DNA from: Bifidobacteriaceae bacterium
Lineage (GTDB): Bacteria; Actinomycetota; Actinomycetes; Actinomycetales; WQXJ01
Direction: 5' to 3'
Length of the DNA: 64,000 nt
Assembly (NCBI GenBank): GCA_031270825.1
Contig: JAISXH010000041.1
Span: forward strand, 85,017-149,016
Shown here: positions 18,086 to 26,381 of the stretch, piece after piece
Numbering within the stretch: position 1 is the first letter of the stretch
How the letters are laid out: each line of letters opens with the position of its first letter
Notes under the pieces: generated by a model
Databases searched by the model: none
Seen by the model: the letters and a program-made list of their open reading frames with translations, nothing else
What the model was told of the DNA's origin: nothing
Translations under genes and position numbers: made by a program

Positions 18086-19396
18086 TCACCGGCCGTGGAG
18101 GACGTCGGCTGGGCGCAGGCGCAGCAGGAGGCGGATGGAGGGCAGCGAGCCGCCCAGGATCACTAGGAAGACCAGGCCTGCGACCAGCGGCACCACGACC
18201 GGGCGGGCGGCGATGGCGGAGCCGAAGACCGCGTGGCCGATCAGTTGGGCGAACCCCAGTCCGGCGGCGTAGCCGACGCCGGCCCCGACCAGGCCGAGGA
18301 CCGCCATTTCGGCCAGAATCAGCCGGACCACGGCGCCATCGGATGCGCCGACCGCCTTCAAGAGACCGATTTGGGGCGCGCGTTCGATCACCGAGGCGGT
18401 CACCAGGTTGGCGATCGCCAACGCGGAGGCTATCAGCGACAGCACGGTCACCAACAGCATCAGCAGCCGGGTCTTGGCCAGGATCGACCCGGAAGACTCG
18501 GTCACCTGGCGAACCGGTTTGGCGACCGCGTCCGGAATCACCTCTTCGATTTGATACGCGATCGCCGAGGCATATGCGGTGCAGTACCAGGTCTCCCATT
18601 CGGAGATGGTCAGCGACTGGGGGTCGCGCGCGGCTCGGCGAGCCAAATCATTGTCCGGCGTGGTCAGAGCGCTGACCTCGACCGAGTCGACCTCGCCCGG
18701 TCGCCCGGCCAGCCTCTGGGCCGTGGCCAGCGGCACAATCACTTGATTCGACTCCTCCCCGGAAGTCGACACGATCCCCGCCACCCGGACCGCGATCGGG
18801 CCGCCGGCGCCCGACAGGGTGATGGTGTCGGCCAATTCCAATCCCTGACTGATCGCCAATTCACTGCCCACCAGGGCCAAGCCCACGTCGCCGTCCGCGA
18901 TCCAACCGCCCTCGACATCCCACCAGGAACGCAGGTTCAAGATGCCGGCCACGGCGTGCTCGCCGGTGGGCAGATCGAGGGAGCGGGCGAACCAAGTGCC
19001 GACCACTGTGACCTGTTCGCCGGGAGGCGACCCGGCGGCATCGGCCAAATCGCCGTGCGCCAAACCGGCCTCGGCGGACAAGAACGGCGCGAAATCCAAG
19101 ACGTTGAAAGCCCAGAAGATGGTCTTGATCTTGGGCAGGTCAGCCTCTTTGAGGGCGGCGCGCGCGGATGCGGCGCCCTCGACCTGGTAAAGCTCGTCCA
19201 AAACGGCCGCGCCCTTGGCTTGAACCCTGATGTTGGCGCCGTAGGTCTTCAATTCCTGGTTGACCTTGTCGCCGACGTCGAACATGACCCCAAGCATGGC
19301 CGTGGCCACAGAGGCCCCCAAGGCGGTGGTGGCGGCGATCATGATCCGCTTCGAGCGGTCGCGCATCAGCGCGCCGCGCACCATCCTCCAGAACAT
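18086..19396 (-). CDS. FtsX/MacB-type ABC permease
   Basis: 436 aa starting MFWRMVRGALMRDRSKR, with a first transmembrane helix, an outside domain of about 230 residues, and three C-terminal helices containing the QIGLLKAVGASD segment typical of FtsX/MacB permeases. It ends LLRLRPADVLHGR. The outside domain has no repeat expansion, unlike its partner at 16227-17732. It begins 12 bases after the DUF2318 gene. The two permeases are likely a heterodimer driven by the downstream ATPase. The transported species is not shown by sequence; in the P19 iron locus this transporter is required for iron use. Confidence 0.9.
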   Translation of the reverse strand: MFWRMVRGALMRDRSKRIMIAATTALGASVATAMLGVMFDVGDKVNQELKTYGANIRVQAKGAAVLDELYQVEGAASARAALKEADLPKIKTIFWAFNVLDFAPFLSAEAGLAHGDLADAAGSPPGEQVTVVGTWFARSLDLPTGEHAVAGILNLRSWWDVEGGWIADGDVGLALVGSELAISQGLELADTITLSGAGGPIAVRVAGIVSTSGEESNQVIVPLATAQRLAGRPGEVDSVEVSALTTPDNDLARRAARDPQSLTISEWETWYCTAYASAIAYQIEEVIPDAVAKPVRQVTESSGSILAKTRLLMLLVTVLSLIASALAIANLVTASVIERAPQIGLLKAVGASDGAVVRLILAEMAVLGLVGAGVGYAAGLGFAQLIGHAVFGSAIAARPVVVPLVAGLVFLVILGGSLPSIRLLLRLRPADVLHGR

Positions 19397-19408
19397 GTCG
19401 GCCGGCCC

Positions 19409-20899
19409 CTAAGCGAAAATGCCTGAGTTGGCTTCGAGTTGCGCCAAGGTGACCGTCAACTGGCCGCCGTCCAACTCGTACTCCAGCGGGATCGGGTTGC
19501 ACCCGCCCTTGAAGCCGATCGTGGCCACGTTCATGATGACGTCGCAAAGGCGGCAAATGATCTTGCCATCCTTCTCGTAGTAGCCGGTGGGTCCGCAGAC
19601 CTCGCAGGCGTCCAGTCCCACCCCGTAGGCGACGCCGTTCTTCTTGATGACGATGAAGCGGACCTCGACTCCGCTGGATGTGGTGTAAGCGAAGCGGTGC
19701 AAATGCCCGTCGTCGATCGCGTCCAAGTCGATCACAGCCAGTTCCCCGACGATGTCGAACTGTTCCGGCGGCGACAGCTGCGGTTCGCGCGACTCGATCG
19801 CCACCCCCACGGTCACAGCCAAAGCCGCCGCGGCGTAGCCGGTCATGACCACACCCGAGTAGCGCCGCCGGCGCCGCGCCTGGGCCTTGAGCAGTCTGGA
19901 TGCCGCCGGGGTACGGCAATCGGCGGCGGCCGCGGCCGCTGCTCCCCGACGATTCGCGATCCAGATCGACAGCGGCACGGCCAAGCTGACCACGATCAGC
20001 GCCGCGCTTTCCACCCGCTCGTGGTTGATCAGCCAGGCCATCGACCGGAAAAGCCAGGACGGGAAGGTCATGTACCACTGCGCCCGGATCGCCCGGGCGA
20101 CCAACACCAGCTGGAACACGATCACGATGCCGAAGCCCGCGCTGGCACACACCAACGTGGCCACTCTGGGGGCGGCTTTGGCGCAAACATACAAGGCCGC
20201 CGCCGTCAGCAGCACCAAGGTCGCGCCGGCCGCGAATCCGAGCACCCTCAACAGCATTTCGGTCGAAGCCGGACTCTCGCCCGGCACCACGAAACTGGTC
20301 AATTGGAGCGCGACCGCAGGCACCGCCCGCAGCGCCAACAACCCGGCCGCCAGACCCAGGGCCCCGGCGCCGACAAAACCGCCCAGGCGGCGCAGTCTGG
20401 TAGACCGCCGCAGCCGGGTGGCCAGGAGAAATCGGTTAGGCCGGAGAAGTCGGGTGGGCCGCCGCAGGCCGCCGACGCCGTCTGCGGCCACCCGCTCCCC
20501 CGGGCGCCCCGGTAACGCCTCGCCCGTCCCTGAGCTCGCGGCCGCTACCGCTCCGGCCGCGACTCCCAGCTCCGCCTGACTCTTGGCCAGACGCCGGCTC
20601 GCAGCCCTGCTGTCTGCGGAGCCGGGCCGGGACAGCCACAGCCAAACCACCAGGCCAAGCTCCAGGACCACCGCCGGAGTGACGATCCACAAGTTGACCG
20701 TCTCGCGGTTGACCAGTGTGGTCGTCTCGCGCAGGACTGTCAGAGCCACTCCCCCGACGGCCCCGGCGACCGCGCCCCACTTGAGCGCGCCAGCCCAGAA
20801 CTTGCCGCGCTCAAGGGGCCGGACCAGGGCGAAGCTCAGGCTCAACACCACCGCCAATGGCATGGCGCCGACAATCACCTGGATGAATTGCCCTAACAC
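19409..20899 (-). CDS. DUF2318 membrane protein of the P19/FTR1 iron system
   Basis: 496 aa from GTG 20899. There are about eight hydrophobic helices, then an extracytoplasmic C-terminal DUF2318 domain. That domain shows ACEVCGPTGYYEKDGKIICRLC in three parts: a CxxC pair, a second CxxC pair, and a later GGCNPIP cysteine. DUF2318 proteins are annotated as Fe-S-containing and accompany FTR1 and P19 in bacterial iron loci (Cj1660 in Campylobacter). They are thought to handle electrons or iron at the membrane. A basic Arg/Leu-repeat loop (about residues 135-165) is a low-complexity addition. The P19 gene is 46 bases upstream. Confidence 0.87.
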   Translation of the reverse strand: MLGQFIQVIVGAMPLAVVLSLSFALVRPLERGKFWAGALKWGAVAGAVGGVALTVLRETTTLVNRETVNLWIVTPAVVLELGLVVWLWLSRPGSADSRAASRRLAKSQAELGVAAGAVAAASSGTGEALPGRPGERVAADGVGGLRRPTRLLRPNRFLLATRLRRSTRLRRLGGFVGAGALGLAAGLLALRAVPAVALQLTSFVVPGESPASTEMLLRVLGFAAGATLVLLTAAALYVCAKAAPRVATLVCASAGFGIVIVFQLVLVARAIRAQWYMTFPSWLFRSMAWLINHERVESAALIVVSLAVPLSIWIANRRGAAAAAAADCRTPAASRLLKAQARRRRRYSGVVMTGYAAAALAVTVGVAIESREPQLSPPEQFDIVGELAVIDLDAIDDGHLHRFAYTTSSGVEVRFIVIKKNGVAYGVGLDACEVCGPTGYYEKDGKIICRLCDVIMNVATIGFKGGCNPIPLEYELDGGQLTVTLAQLEANSGIFA

Positions 20900-20945
20900 C
20901 TACGCTCGCCCCCGATCACGCTTGGCAGGACTCATTCAGCCATTC

Positions 20946-21578
20946 TTACCACTCGCGGCCATCCCACTGCCAGTTCTCCCACTCGGCCACCAGCGGATTG
21001 GTCCAGAACTGTCCGGTCACGCCGGTCTCCTTGTCGACATGCAGAACGTGATCGTTCTCAGCCGGGGAATGGATGATGAACCGAACCGTGTATTCACCGG
21101 CCGGCAGGGCGATGTTGGCGCCGTAGTGCGGACCGTCAGAGGCGTTCATCTGCATGAACGTGCCGGCCTGCTGCTCCGAGCCGTCCGGGTTCAGGATTTC
21201 GTAGTCAACGGTCAGATTGGGCACGAAATCCCCGACGCCGTAGCCGAGGTCGTTTTCCTGCGCCGAGATGTCGGCCTCGATGTGGAAGTTGGATTCCGCC
21301 GCGGCCAGACCCAGACCGGCCGGCTCCATGTCGACCGGCTGGAAGTACACCCCCGCCACATTCAGAGGCGGCAGCGAGATGTCGGCGCCGATGGGGACCT
21401 CGGTGAAGCCGGCGGCGCCTTCCTCATCTGGCCCGGGCGCCTGAGACTCTTCGCCTGTCTGGGCGGCTGGCGTGGTGGACGGAGGCGAGTCGCCGTCCGA
21501 ATCATTGGCACACGCGCTCAGCCCGAAGGCGGCGATCAGGCTGAGGCCGCCGACGAAGGCGACAGTTCGGTTTTTCAT
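20946..21578 (-). CDS. P19-type periplasmic iron/copper-binding lipoprotein
   Basis: 210 aa, start ATG 21578 with GGAGA eight bases upstream. The signal peptide ends in lipobox LSAC (C23). The Tpd/P19 domain keeps the expected metal ligands: His and Glu in NFHIEADI, Met and His in FMQMNASDGPHYG, and His in HVDKETGV. P19 proteins are Cu-containing iron-transport accessory proteins that feed FTR1. A disordered acidic linker (residues 24-60) tethers it to the membrane, as expected for a Gram-positive. Only 17 bases separate it from the FTR1 gene. Confidence 0.93.
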   Translation of the reverse strand: MKNRTVAFVGGLSLIAAFGLSACANDSDGDSPPSTTPAAQTGEESQAPGPDEEGAAGFTEVPIGADISLPPLNVAGVYFQPVDMEPAGLGLAAAESNFHIEADISAQENDLGYGVGDFVPNLTVDYEILNPDGSEQQAGTFMQMNASDGPHYGANIALPAGEYTVRFIIHSPAENDHVLHVDKETGVTGQFWTNPLVAEWENWQWDGREW

Positions 21579-21595
21579 CAGTTGTTCTCCAATTG

Positions 21596-23272
21596 CTACT
21601 CGGTTGCGTTACTGGCTGATTGAACTGCGGTCAAGGCGGGCTCAGCCGCCGAGCTTTGGTCCGGACCGGCCGCGGCGTCATCGTTTGGGGCCGCGGCGTC
21701 ATCGTTTGGGGCCGATGCCGGGTCACCGTTATTCGCCGATGCCGTGGCCGATGCCGTCGTCGATGCCGGGTCGCCGTTTTTCGCCGATGCCGTGGCCGAT
21801 GCCGTGTCACCGTTTGGCGCCGGGACGGTCACGCCGGCGGGCGTCCGGCCTTGGGTCTCGCCCCGCCGCGCCAACCCAGTCCCGGCGTGAGCCCCAGTTT
21901 GAGCCTCGGCGTCCAAGACGGCATCGTCCTGGCCTTGTTGGCCGGCCGCCGCGCGACGTCCCTTTCGAACCGCCCACAGGCCCAACACGATCATCACGAC
22001 CAGGACGAAGGCCTGGGCGACAAGTGGCTCTGCCGACGGGTAGACGCCTAGCAGGTCGATGGTCGGGACGCCGTTCAGCGGTGTGATGCCCACAACCCCG
22101 GCCTCTTGGAGTTCCTTGACGCCCGCGCCGGCGAAGCTGAGGGCCAGCAGGGCCAGCAGTCCGGATGTGGCCAGGAAGAACGGGCGTAGCGGCAGGCGGA
22201 TCGACAGGTAGCGGATGGCCAGGTAAACACCAACCAGCAGGACCAGGCCGATGCCCAAGCCGTACCAGATCATGGCGGCGTTGTCGCCAGCCTGGTTGGC
22301 CAGCGGCTGGAACATCAGGATGATCTCCGCGCCTTCGCGGAAAACGGCCAGGAAGGCGACGAACGCCAGCGAGAAGACCGAGCCACGGCCCAAGGAGGAG
22401 TCCATCTTCGACTTGATGTAGCTGGACCAGGCCGACGATTCGGACTTGGACAGAACCCAGTTGGACACCCACACCAGCATCGCGACCGCCAGCAGGGCGG
22501 TGACGCCTTCGGTCAACTCTTGGTTGGCGCCGGACAGGACCTGTAGCTGGTTGATGGCCACCGCCAGCAGGCCGGAGGCCAGCACCGCCAAGGCGGCGCC
22601 GGTGTAGACGGTGCCCAGCTTGTCCCGGTTGCCTGATTTGACCAGGTAAGCGATGATCGCGCCCAGCACCAATATGGCTTCGAAGCCCTCGCGCAGAATG
22701 ACCAGCAGCGATTGGACGAACAGGACCCAGGCGCTTTGGCCCTTGCCGGTTCCGTCTTCGCCCTCGCCGCCGGTGCCGTCCAGCGACGCCGCCTGGTCCG
22801 TCAGCATGCCCTCGAGCGCGTCGATGTGGCTGCGCACCTCTTCAGACGGGCCTCCGGCCTTGATCGCCTTCTTGATCAGCCCGAATTCGTACTCGGCGTC
22901 TGTGGCGGCCTGACCGGAGACAAAGCTCATCACGATCTTCTCGAAGCCTTTGGCCTCGTAGTAGCCGTAGTAGGCGTCATCGACCCGAGCGTGGGCCGCA
23001 TCCAGTTCGCCGTTCTGGTAGAGCGTCCAGGCGTCTTCGAGGATGACCTCCATCTCGCTCGCGATGCCGCCCCAGGTCGGGTCCTCAGTTTCGTCCTCAG
23101 TTTGGGCGGCGGCCAGGTTGGCGGTTCGATCGGCGGTCGGGTTCTCGGTCAGGTTGACGGTTCGGTTGGCGGTCGGGTTCGCGGCCAACGCGGGCACAGC
23201 CAAGGCCGGGGCCGCCAGGCCGACCAAGCCGAATAGGGCGACCACCAGTGCCATCCAGAGCTTGCGAGCCAC
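21596..23272 (-). CDS. FTR1-family high-affinity iron permease with periplasmic N-terminal domain
   Basis: 558 aa from GTG 23272, chosen because GGGAGG lies five bases upstream and a signal peptide follows at once (VARKLWMALVVALFGLVG). After an Asn/Thr/Asp-rich linker there is an outside helical domain, then seven membrane helices with both iron-binding REGxE motifs, LREGFEA and FREGAEI. The C-terminal cytoplasmic tail of about 120 residues is Asn/Asp/Ala-rich with repeats (NGDPAS, PNDDAAA). First gene of the iron operon. A DtxR/IdeR-like box overlaps its promoter, so iron repression is likely. Confidence 0.93.
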   Translation of the reverse strand: MARKLWMALVVALFGLVGLAAPALAVPALAANPTANRTVNLTENPTADRTANLAAAQTEDETEDPTWGGIASEMEVILEDAWTLYQNGELDAAHARVDDAYYGYYEAKGFEKIVMSFVSGQAATDAEYEFGLIKKAIKAGGPSEEVRSHIDALEGMLTDQAASLDGTGGEGEDGTGKGQSAWVLFVQSLLVILREGFEAILVLGAIIAYLVKSGNRDKLGTVYTGAALAVLASGLLAVAINQLQVLSGANQELTEGVTALLAVAMLVWVSNWVLSKSESSAWSSYIKSKMDSSLGRGSVFSLAFVAFLAVFREGAEIILMFQPLANQAGDNAAMIWYGLGIGLVLLVGVYLAIRYLSIRLPLRPFFLATSGLLALLALSFAGAGVKELQEAGVVGITPLNGVPTIDLLGVYPSAEPLVAQAFVLVVMIVLGLWAVRKGRRAAAGQQGQDDAVLDAEAQTGAHAGTGLARRGETQGRTPAGVTVPAPNGDTASATASAKNGDPASTTASATASANNGDPASAPNDDAAAPNDDAAAGPDQSSAAEPALTAVQSASNATE

Positions 23273-23317
23273 GCATGCCTCCCATGTCGCTATGCCGAAC
23301 CCCACCTTCGGCAGGGC

Positions 23318-23336
23318 GAAGGCAAGCCTAACCTAA
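23318..23336 (-). promoter_or_regulatory. DtxR/IdeR-like iron box of the FTR1 operon
   Basis: The minus strand reads TTAGGTTAGGCTTGCCTTC, matching 15 of 19 positions of the IdeR consensus TTAGGTTAGGCTAACCTAA; the four mismatches are all in the distal half. A candidate promoter, TTGCTG (23354-23349) and TAGGCT (23330-23325) with 18-base spacing, has its -10 inside the box. A bound repressor would therefore block RNA polymerase. This fits iron-dependent control of the whole FTR1-to-ApbE operon. Confidence 0.75.
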
Positions 23337-23518
23337 AGCGAAAGGGTCCAGCAATCGAATTCAGGGCCTGGCCACAAAATCGCAACGCTTTTGTGATCTT
23401 TTTCGCTGGCCCGCCGCGCGCACCGCGCGCGACCGCCCAAGCGGCCGCCGCCGGGCCGCGCCGACGCGGCGCCTTCGGGTTGACCTGGGTTGACTCGGGC
23501 CGACTCGAGTTGGATCGG

Positions 23519-24838
23519 CTAGACGATCAGCGTGTGGGCCAGGACCTTGTCGTCGTCGTAGAGGACCGCCGATTGGCCGGCGGCCAGACCGCGCAACGGC
23601 TCCTTCAGCCTGACGTCGAGGATCGCTCCGGCGCCCGTCCAGGGGCCGAACTGCTCCCGTCTGCCGTCGGCGGCGTCACCGGGAACACCGCCGAGGCCTC
23701 CGGCAGCATCGCCGAGCCCGTCGGCAACGCCTTCGAGGTCGCCGGGAATCTCGCCGAGTCGGCCGGGAACACCGCCGAACTGGCTCGGAATCTCGCTGAG
23801 TCCGCCGGGGACCTCGCCGAGTCGGCCGGAAGCCGTCCGGTCACCGCCCCTCGAGGTTTCGTCCGCCACCGCCACAATGGCCGGCAGACTCCGGCCATGG
23901 GCGCGAACCTGCACTTCACACGCCAGTTCGCCAGCTAAGGCCAATGTCCGCGCGCCAGCGTCAAGCCAGACTGGTTGGCCAACCTGGAACCGTTCGACCC
24001 ACAGCGCCTCAGCCGGCCCGACTTCGACCACACCCCTAGCGGTGTCCACTGCGGTGACATAGCGCGGCCGCCCATCTGCCGCCGGCCGGCCCAACCGCAG
24101 TCCCCGCCGCTGACCCACCGTGAAGCCGAAAGCGCCGCGATGCCGGCCGACCTCGACACCGGCCTGGTCCACGATGGGGCCGGGCCGGTCTCCCAAGCGG
24201 GCGCGCAAGAATCCCATGGTGTCGCCATCGGCCACAAAGCAAATGTCAAAAGAGTCCGGTTTGGCGGACACCGGCAGACCCAAGTCCTCTGCCTCGGCCC
24301 TGACCACGGCCTTCGAGCGCACTTGGCCTAAGGGGAAGAGACAACGCGCCAAAGCCTCGGGGCCCGCCGCCGCCAGGACATAGGACTGGTCTTTGGCCCG
24401 GTCGGCGGCCCGGCGCAGCACCACGCCGCCCTCCGGGGACGCCACTTGGACCTGGGCATAGTGCCCGGTGACCACCGCGTCGAAGCCAAGCGCGCGGGCT
24501 CTGTCGGCCAGCACCTGGAACTTGATGAACTGGTTGCAGCGGACGCAGGGATTGGGGGTGCGTCCGGCCGCGTAGGTGTCCAAGAAATCGCGCACCACCA
24601 GATCCTCGAATTCTTCCGACAAGTCCCAGACATAGAAGTCGAGCCCGAGTTTCGCCGCTGACCGGCGCGCATCCGACGCGTCCTCGATCGAGCAACAACC
24701 CCGCGCGCCTAGGCGCGTCTGGGAGGGGTCGCGCATCAGCGCCATGTGCACGGCGGTGACTTCGTGCCCAGCCGCAGCCGCTCTGGCGGCGGCGACCGCC
24801 GAATCGACCCCTCCGGACAGGGCCGCCAACAGTCTCAC
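23519..24838 (-). CDS. mnmA: tRNA-specific 2-thiouridylase
   Basis: 439 aa. It thiolates U34 of certain tRNAs using sulfur passed from a cysteine desulfurase. The PP-loop SGGVDS is at residues 8-13. The catalytic cysteines are C98 (in NPCVRC) and C200 (in DICFVAD). A conserved [11 protein letters not shown] segment precedes the C-terminal barrel. An insertion of about 65 residues (about 329-395) made of imperfect 11-residue units such as [11 protein letters not shown] interrupts the C-terminal barrel; no standard MnmA has it. It overlaps the cysteine desulfurase gene by 4 nt (ATGA), so donor and acceptor are translationally coupled. Confidence 0.95.
   Translation of the reverse strand: MRLLAALSGGVDSAVAAARAAAAGHEVTAVHMALMRDPSQTRLGARGCCSIEDASDARRSAAKLGLDFYVWDLSEEFEDLVVRDFLDTYAAGRTPNPCVRCNQFIKFQVLADRARALGFDAVVTGHYAQVQVASPEGGVVLRRAADRAKDQSYVLAAAGPEALARCLFPLGQVRSKAVVRAEAEDLGLPVSAKPDSFDICFVADGDTMGFLRARLGDRPGPIVDQAGVEVGRHRGAFGFTVGQRRGLRLGRPAADGRPRYVTAVDTARGVVEVGPAEALWVERFQVGQPVWLDAGARTLALAGELACEVQVRAHGRSLPAIVAVADETSRGGDRTASGRLGEVPGGLSEIPSQFGGVPGRLGEIPGDLEGVADGLGDAAGGLGGVPGDAADGRREQFGPWTGAGAILDVRLKEPLRGLAAGQSAVLYDDDKVLAHTLIV
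23654..23854. repeat. in-frame minisatellite insert in mnmA
   Basis: About 200 bp of imperfect tandem units (roughly 33 bp, built on gglGxxPGd-type codons) interrupts the conserved C-terminal coding region of mnmA without breaking the frame. Similar inserts occur in the neighbouring cysteine desulfurase and in several other genes of the window. Confidence 0.75.
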
Positions 24839-26343
24839 CGCCCGACCACCCGCCCAGGTCCCTGCCCCGCCGCCGGACCCGTCCCGCTGGCCGCCACTCG
24901 CCCGACCGCCGATGTCGACCCGCTGGCCGCCACTCGCCCGGTCGCCGGACCCGTCCCGGCGCCTGCCGGCCGCCCAGCCGCCGATCCCAACCCATCGGCC
25001 GTTACCCGCCCAACCGCCGATCCCGACCCGCTGACCGTTACCCGCCCAGCCGCCTGCGCTCGCTCGATCACTTCGGGCAACGCTCTGACCAGCGCCTCAA
25101 TGTGGCCTGCAGTCGATAAGTGGCCCACTGAGACGCGCACAGCCGATGAAGCCTCGGCCTCGTCCAGCCCCATCGCCGCCAACACATGGGATGGCCGGGC
25201 CACTCCGGCGGTGCAGGCCGAACCGGTGGAGCAGGCGAACCCGGCCTGGTCCAGCAAGTAGACCAAAGTCTCGCCGCGAGCCCCTGCGACTGTGAAATTG
25301 CGCAATCCCGGCAGATGCCGGCCGGCCGGCGTCAAGGCCGTCAGAGCCGAATGCGCCTGGATGAAAGCGTCGAGAGGCGATAAGAGCGCTTCGAGCCTGC
25401 CTGGGTCCTCCCGCCCCGCCTCGGCCAGCGCCGCCGCGAAAGCGGCCGCTCCCCGCACGTCGACCGTGCCGGACCGGATTCCCCGTTCTTGTCCCCCGCC
25501 GCCCACCAGCGGCTTCACGGCAACGTGCCTGGCCACCAGCAACGCGCCCATTCCCACCGGACCGCCCAGCTTGTGGGCCGAGAGGCTGGCCGCCGCCAAC
25601 CCGGAGCCGCCGAAATCGAGGCCCGTCTTGCCGGCCGCCTGAACCCAGTCGGAGTGGACCGGCACGCCATACTCGGCCGCCAGTTCGACCAGTTCAGCCA
25701 CAGGCTGGATGGCGCCCGTCTCATTGTTGGCCGCCATCAGCGAGATCAAGGCCGTCTGCGACCCATGCTGGCGCAGGTGTTGGGCCACGAAGTCGAGGTC
25801 TGCCCGGCCCGAGCGATCCACCGGGATCGCCACCACTCGCGCGACCGCCATGCTGGCACCGTCGCCAGCGTCTATCCGCCCAGTGGCACCCGCATCCCCG
25901 CCAGCCGCCCCGCCGGTGGCGGCAGAAATCTGGTCGGCCGGTCGGCCAGCCGGCCAGCCGGTGGTGCGGGTATCCCCGCTGGTAGCGCCCATGTCCCCGC
26001 CGGCCGTCCCGCCAAGCAACCGGGCGTTGTCTAACACCGCGTGATGCTCTGTCGCCCCGACCAGCAGATAGGGGCGAGCCGGTTCCTGACGGGCCACGTA
26101 GACTCCGCGCACCGCCAGCGCATCCGCCTCTGTGCCGCCGGATGTGAACACGACCTCGGCGCTGACAGCACCGACCTCGCGTGCTATCAGGTCGCGCGCC
26201 TCGTCGAGGACTTGCCGCGCCCGCCGGGCCGGGCGGTGCAGCGCGTGCGGATTTCCGGGCACGTCCGCCTCCAGGTACGCGGCCATCGCGGCCTGGCGCA
26301 TCGGGGCCCCGGCCGCATAATCAAGGTAGACGTCCGCTTTCAC
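24835..26343 (-). CDS. cysteine desulfurase (NifS/IscS family)
   Basis: 502 aa. It releases sulfur from cysteine as a persulfide using PLP. The PLP lysine is K258 in [10 protein letters not shown], the TEHH histidines are at 100-101, and the persulfide cysteine is C377 in [10 protein letters not shown]. The usual length is about 390. The extra length is an insert at residues 111-166 (Gly/Ala/Thr-rich, GDxGATxGD units) and a tail at 433-502 of GRVxASGxGxA repeats. Both are low complexity and avoid the active site. It lies immediately upstream of mnmA with a 4-nt overlap, so its likely sulfur acceptor is MnmA; it may also serve Fe-S assembly. Confidence 0.92.
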   Translation of the reverse strand: MKADVYLDYAAGAPMRQAAMAAYLEADVPGNPHALHRPARRARQVLDEARDLIAREVGAVSAEVVFTSGGTEADALAVRGVYVARQEPARPYLLVGATEHHAVLDNARLLGGTAGGDMGATSGDTRTTGWPAGRPADQISAATGGAAGGDAGATGRIDAGDGASMAVARVVAIPVDRSGRADLDFVAQHLRQHGSQTALISLMAANNETGAIQPVAELVELAAEYGVPVHSDWVQAAGKTGLDFGGSGLAAASLSAHKLGGPVGMGALLVARHVAVKPLVGGGGQERGIRSGTVDVRGAAAFAAALAEAGREDPGRLEALLSPLDAFIQAHSALTALTPAGRHLPGLRNFTVAGARGETLVYLLDQAGFACSTGSACTAGVARPSHVLAAMGLDEAEASSAVRVSVGHLSTAGHIEALVRALPEVIERAQAAGRVTVSGSGSAVGRVTADGLGSAAGRPAGAGTGPATGRVAASGSTSAVGRVAASGTGPAAGQGPGRVVGR

Positions 26344-26381
26344 CGCCAGCCATCATGCCACGCCGCCGTGGCCTGGCCGGG

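Noticed and set aside
17824..18675. Possible protein with repeated TQSPSPCVV units
   Set aside because: The repeats are the translation of intergenic motif M, and the frame then runs antisense through a permease gene.
18233..19426. Plus-strand open frame of about 400 codons opposite the second permease
   Set aside because: Antisense to a well-supported FtsX permease, no domain pattern, and rich in Gly/Asp/His as expected from reversed actinobacterial codons.
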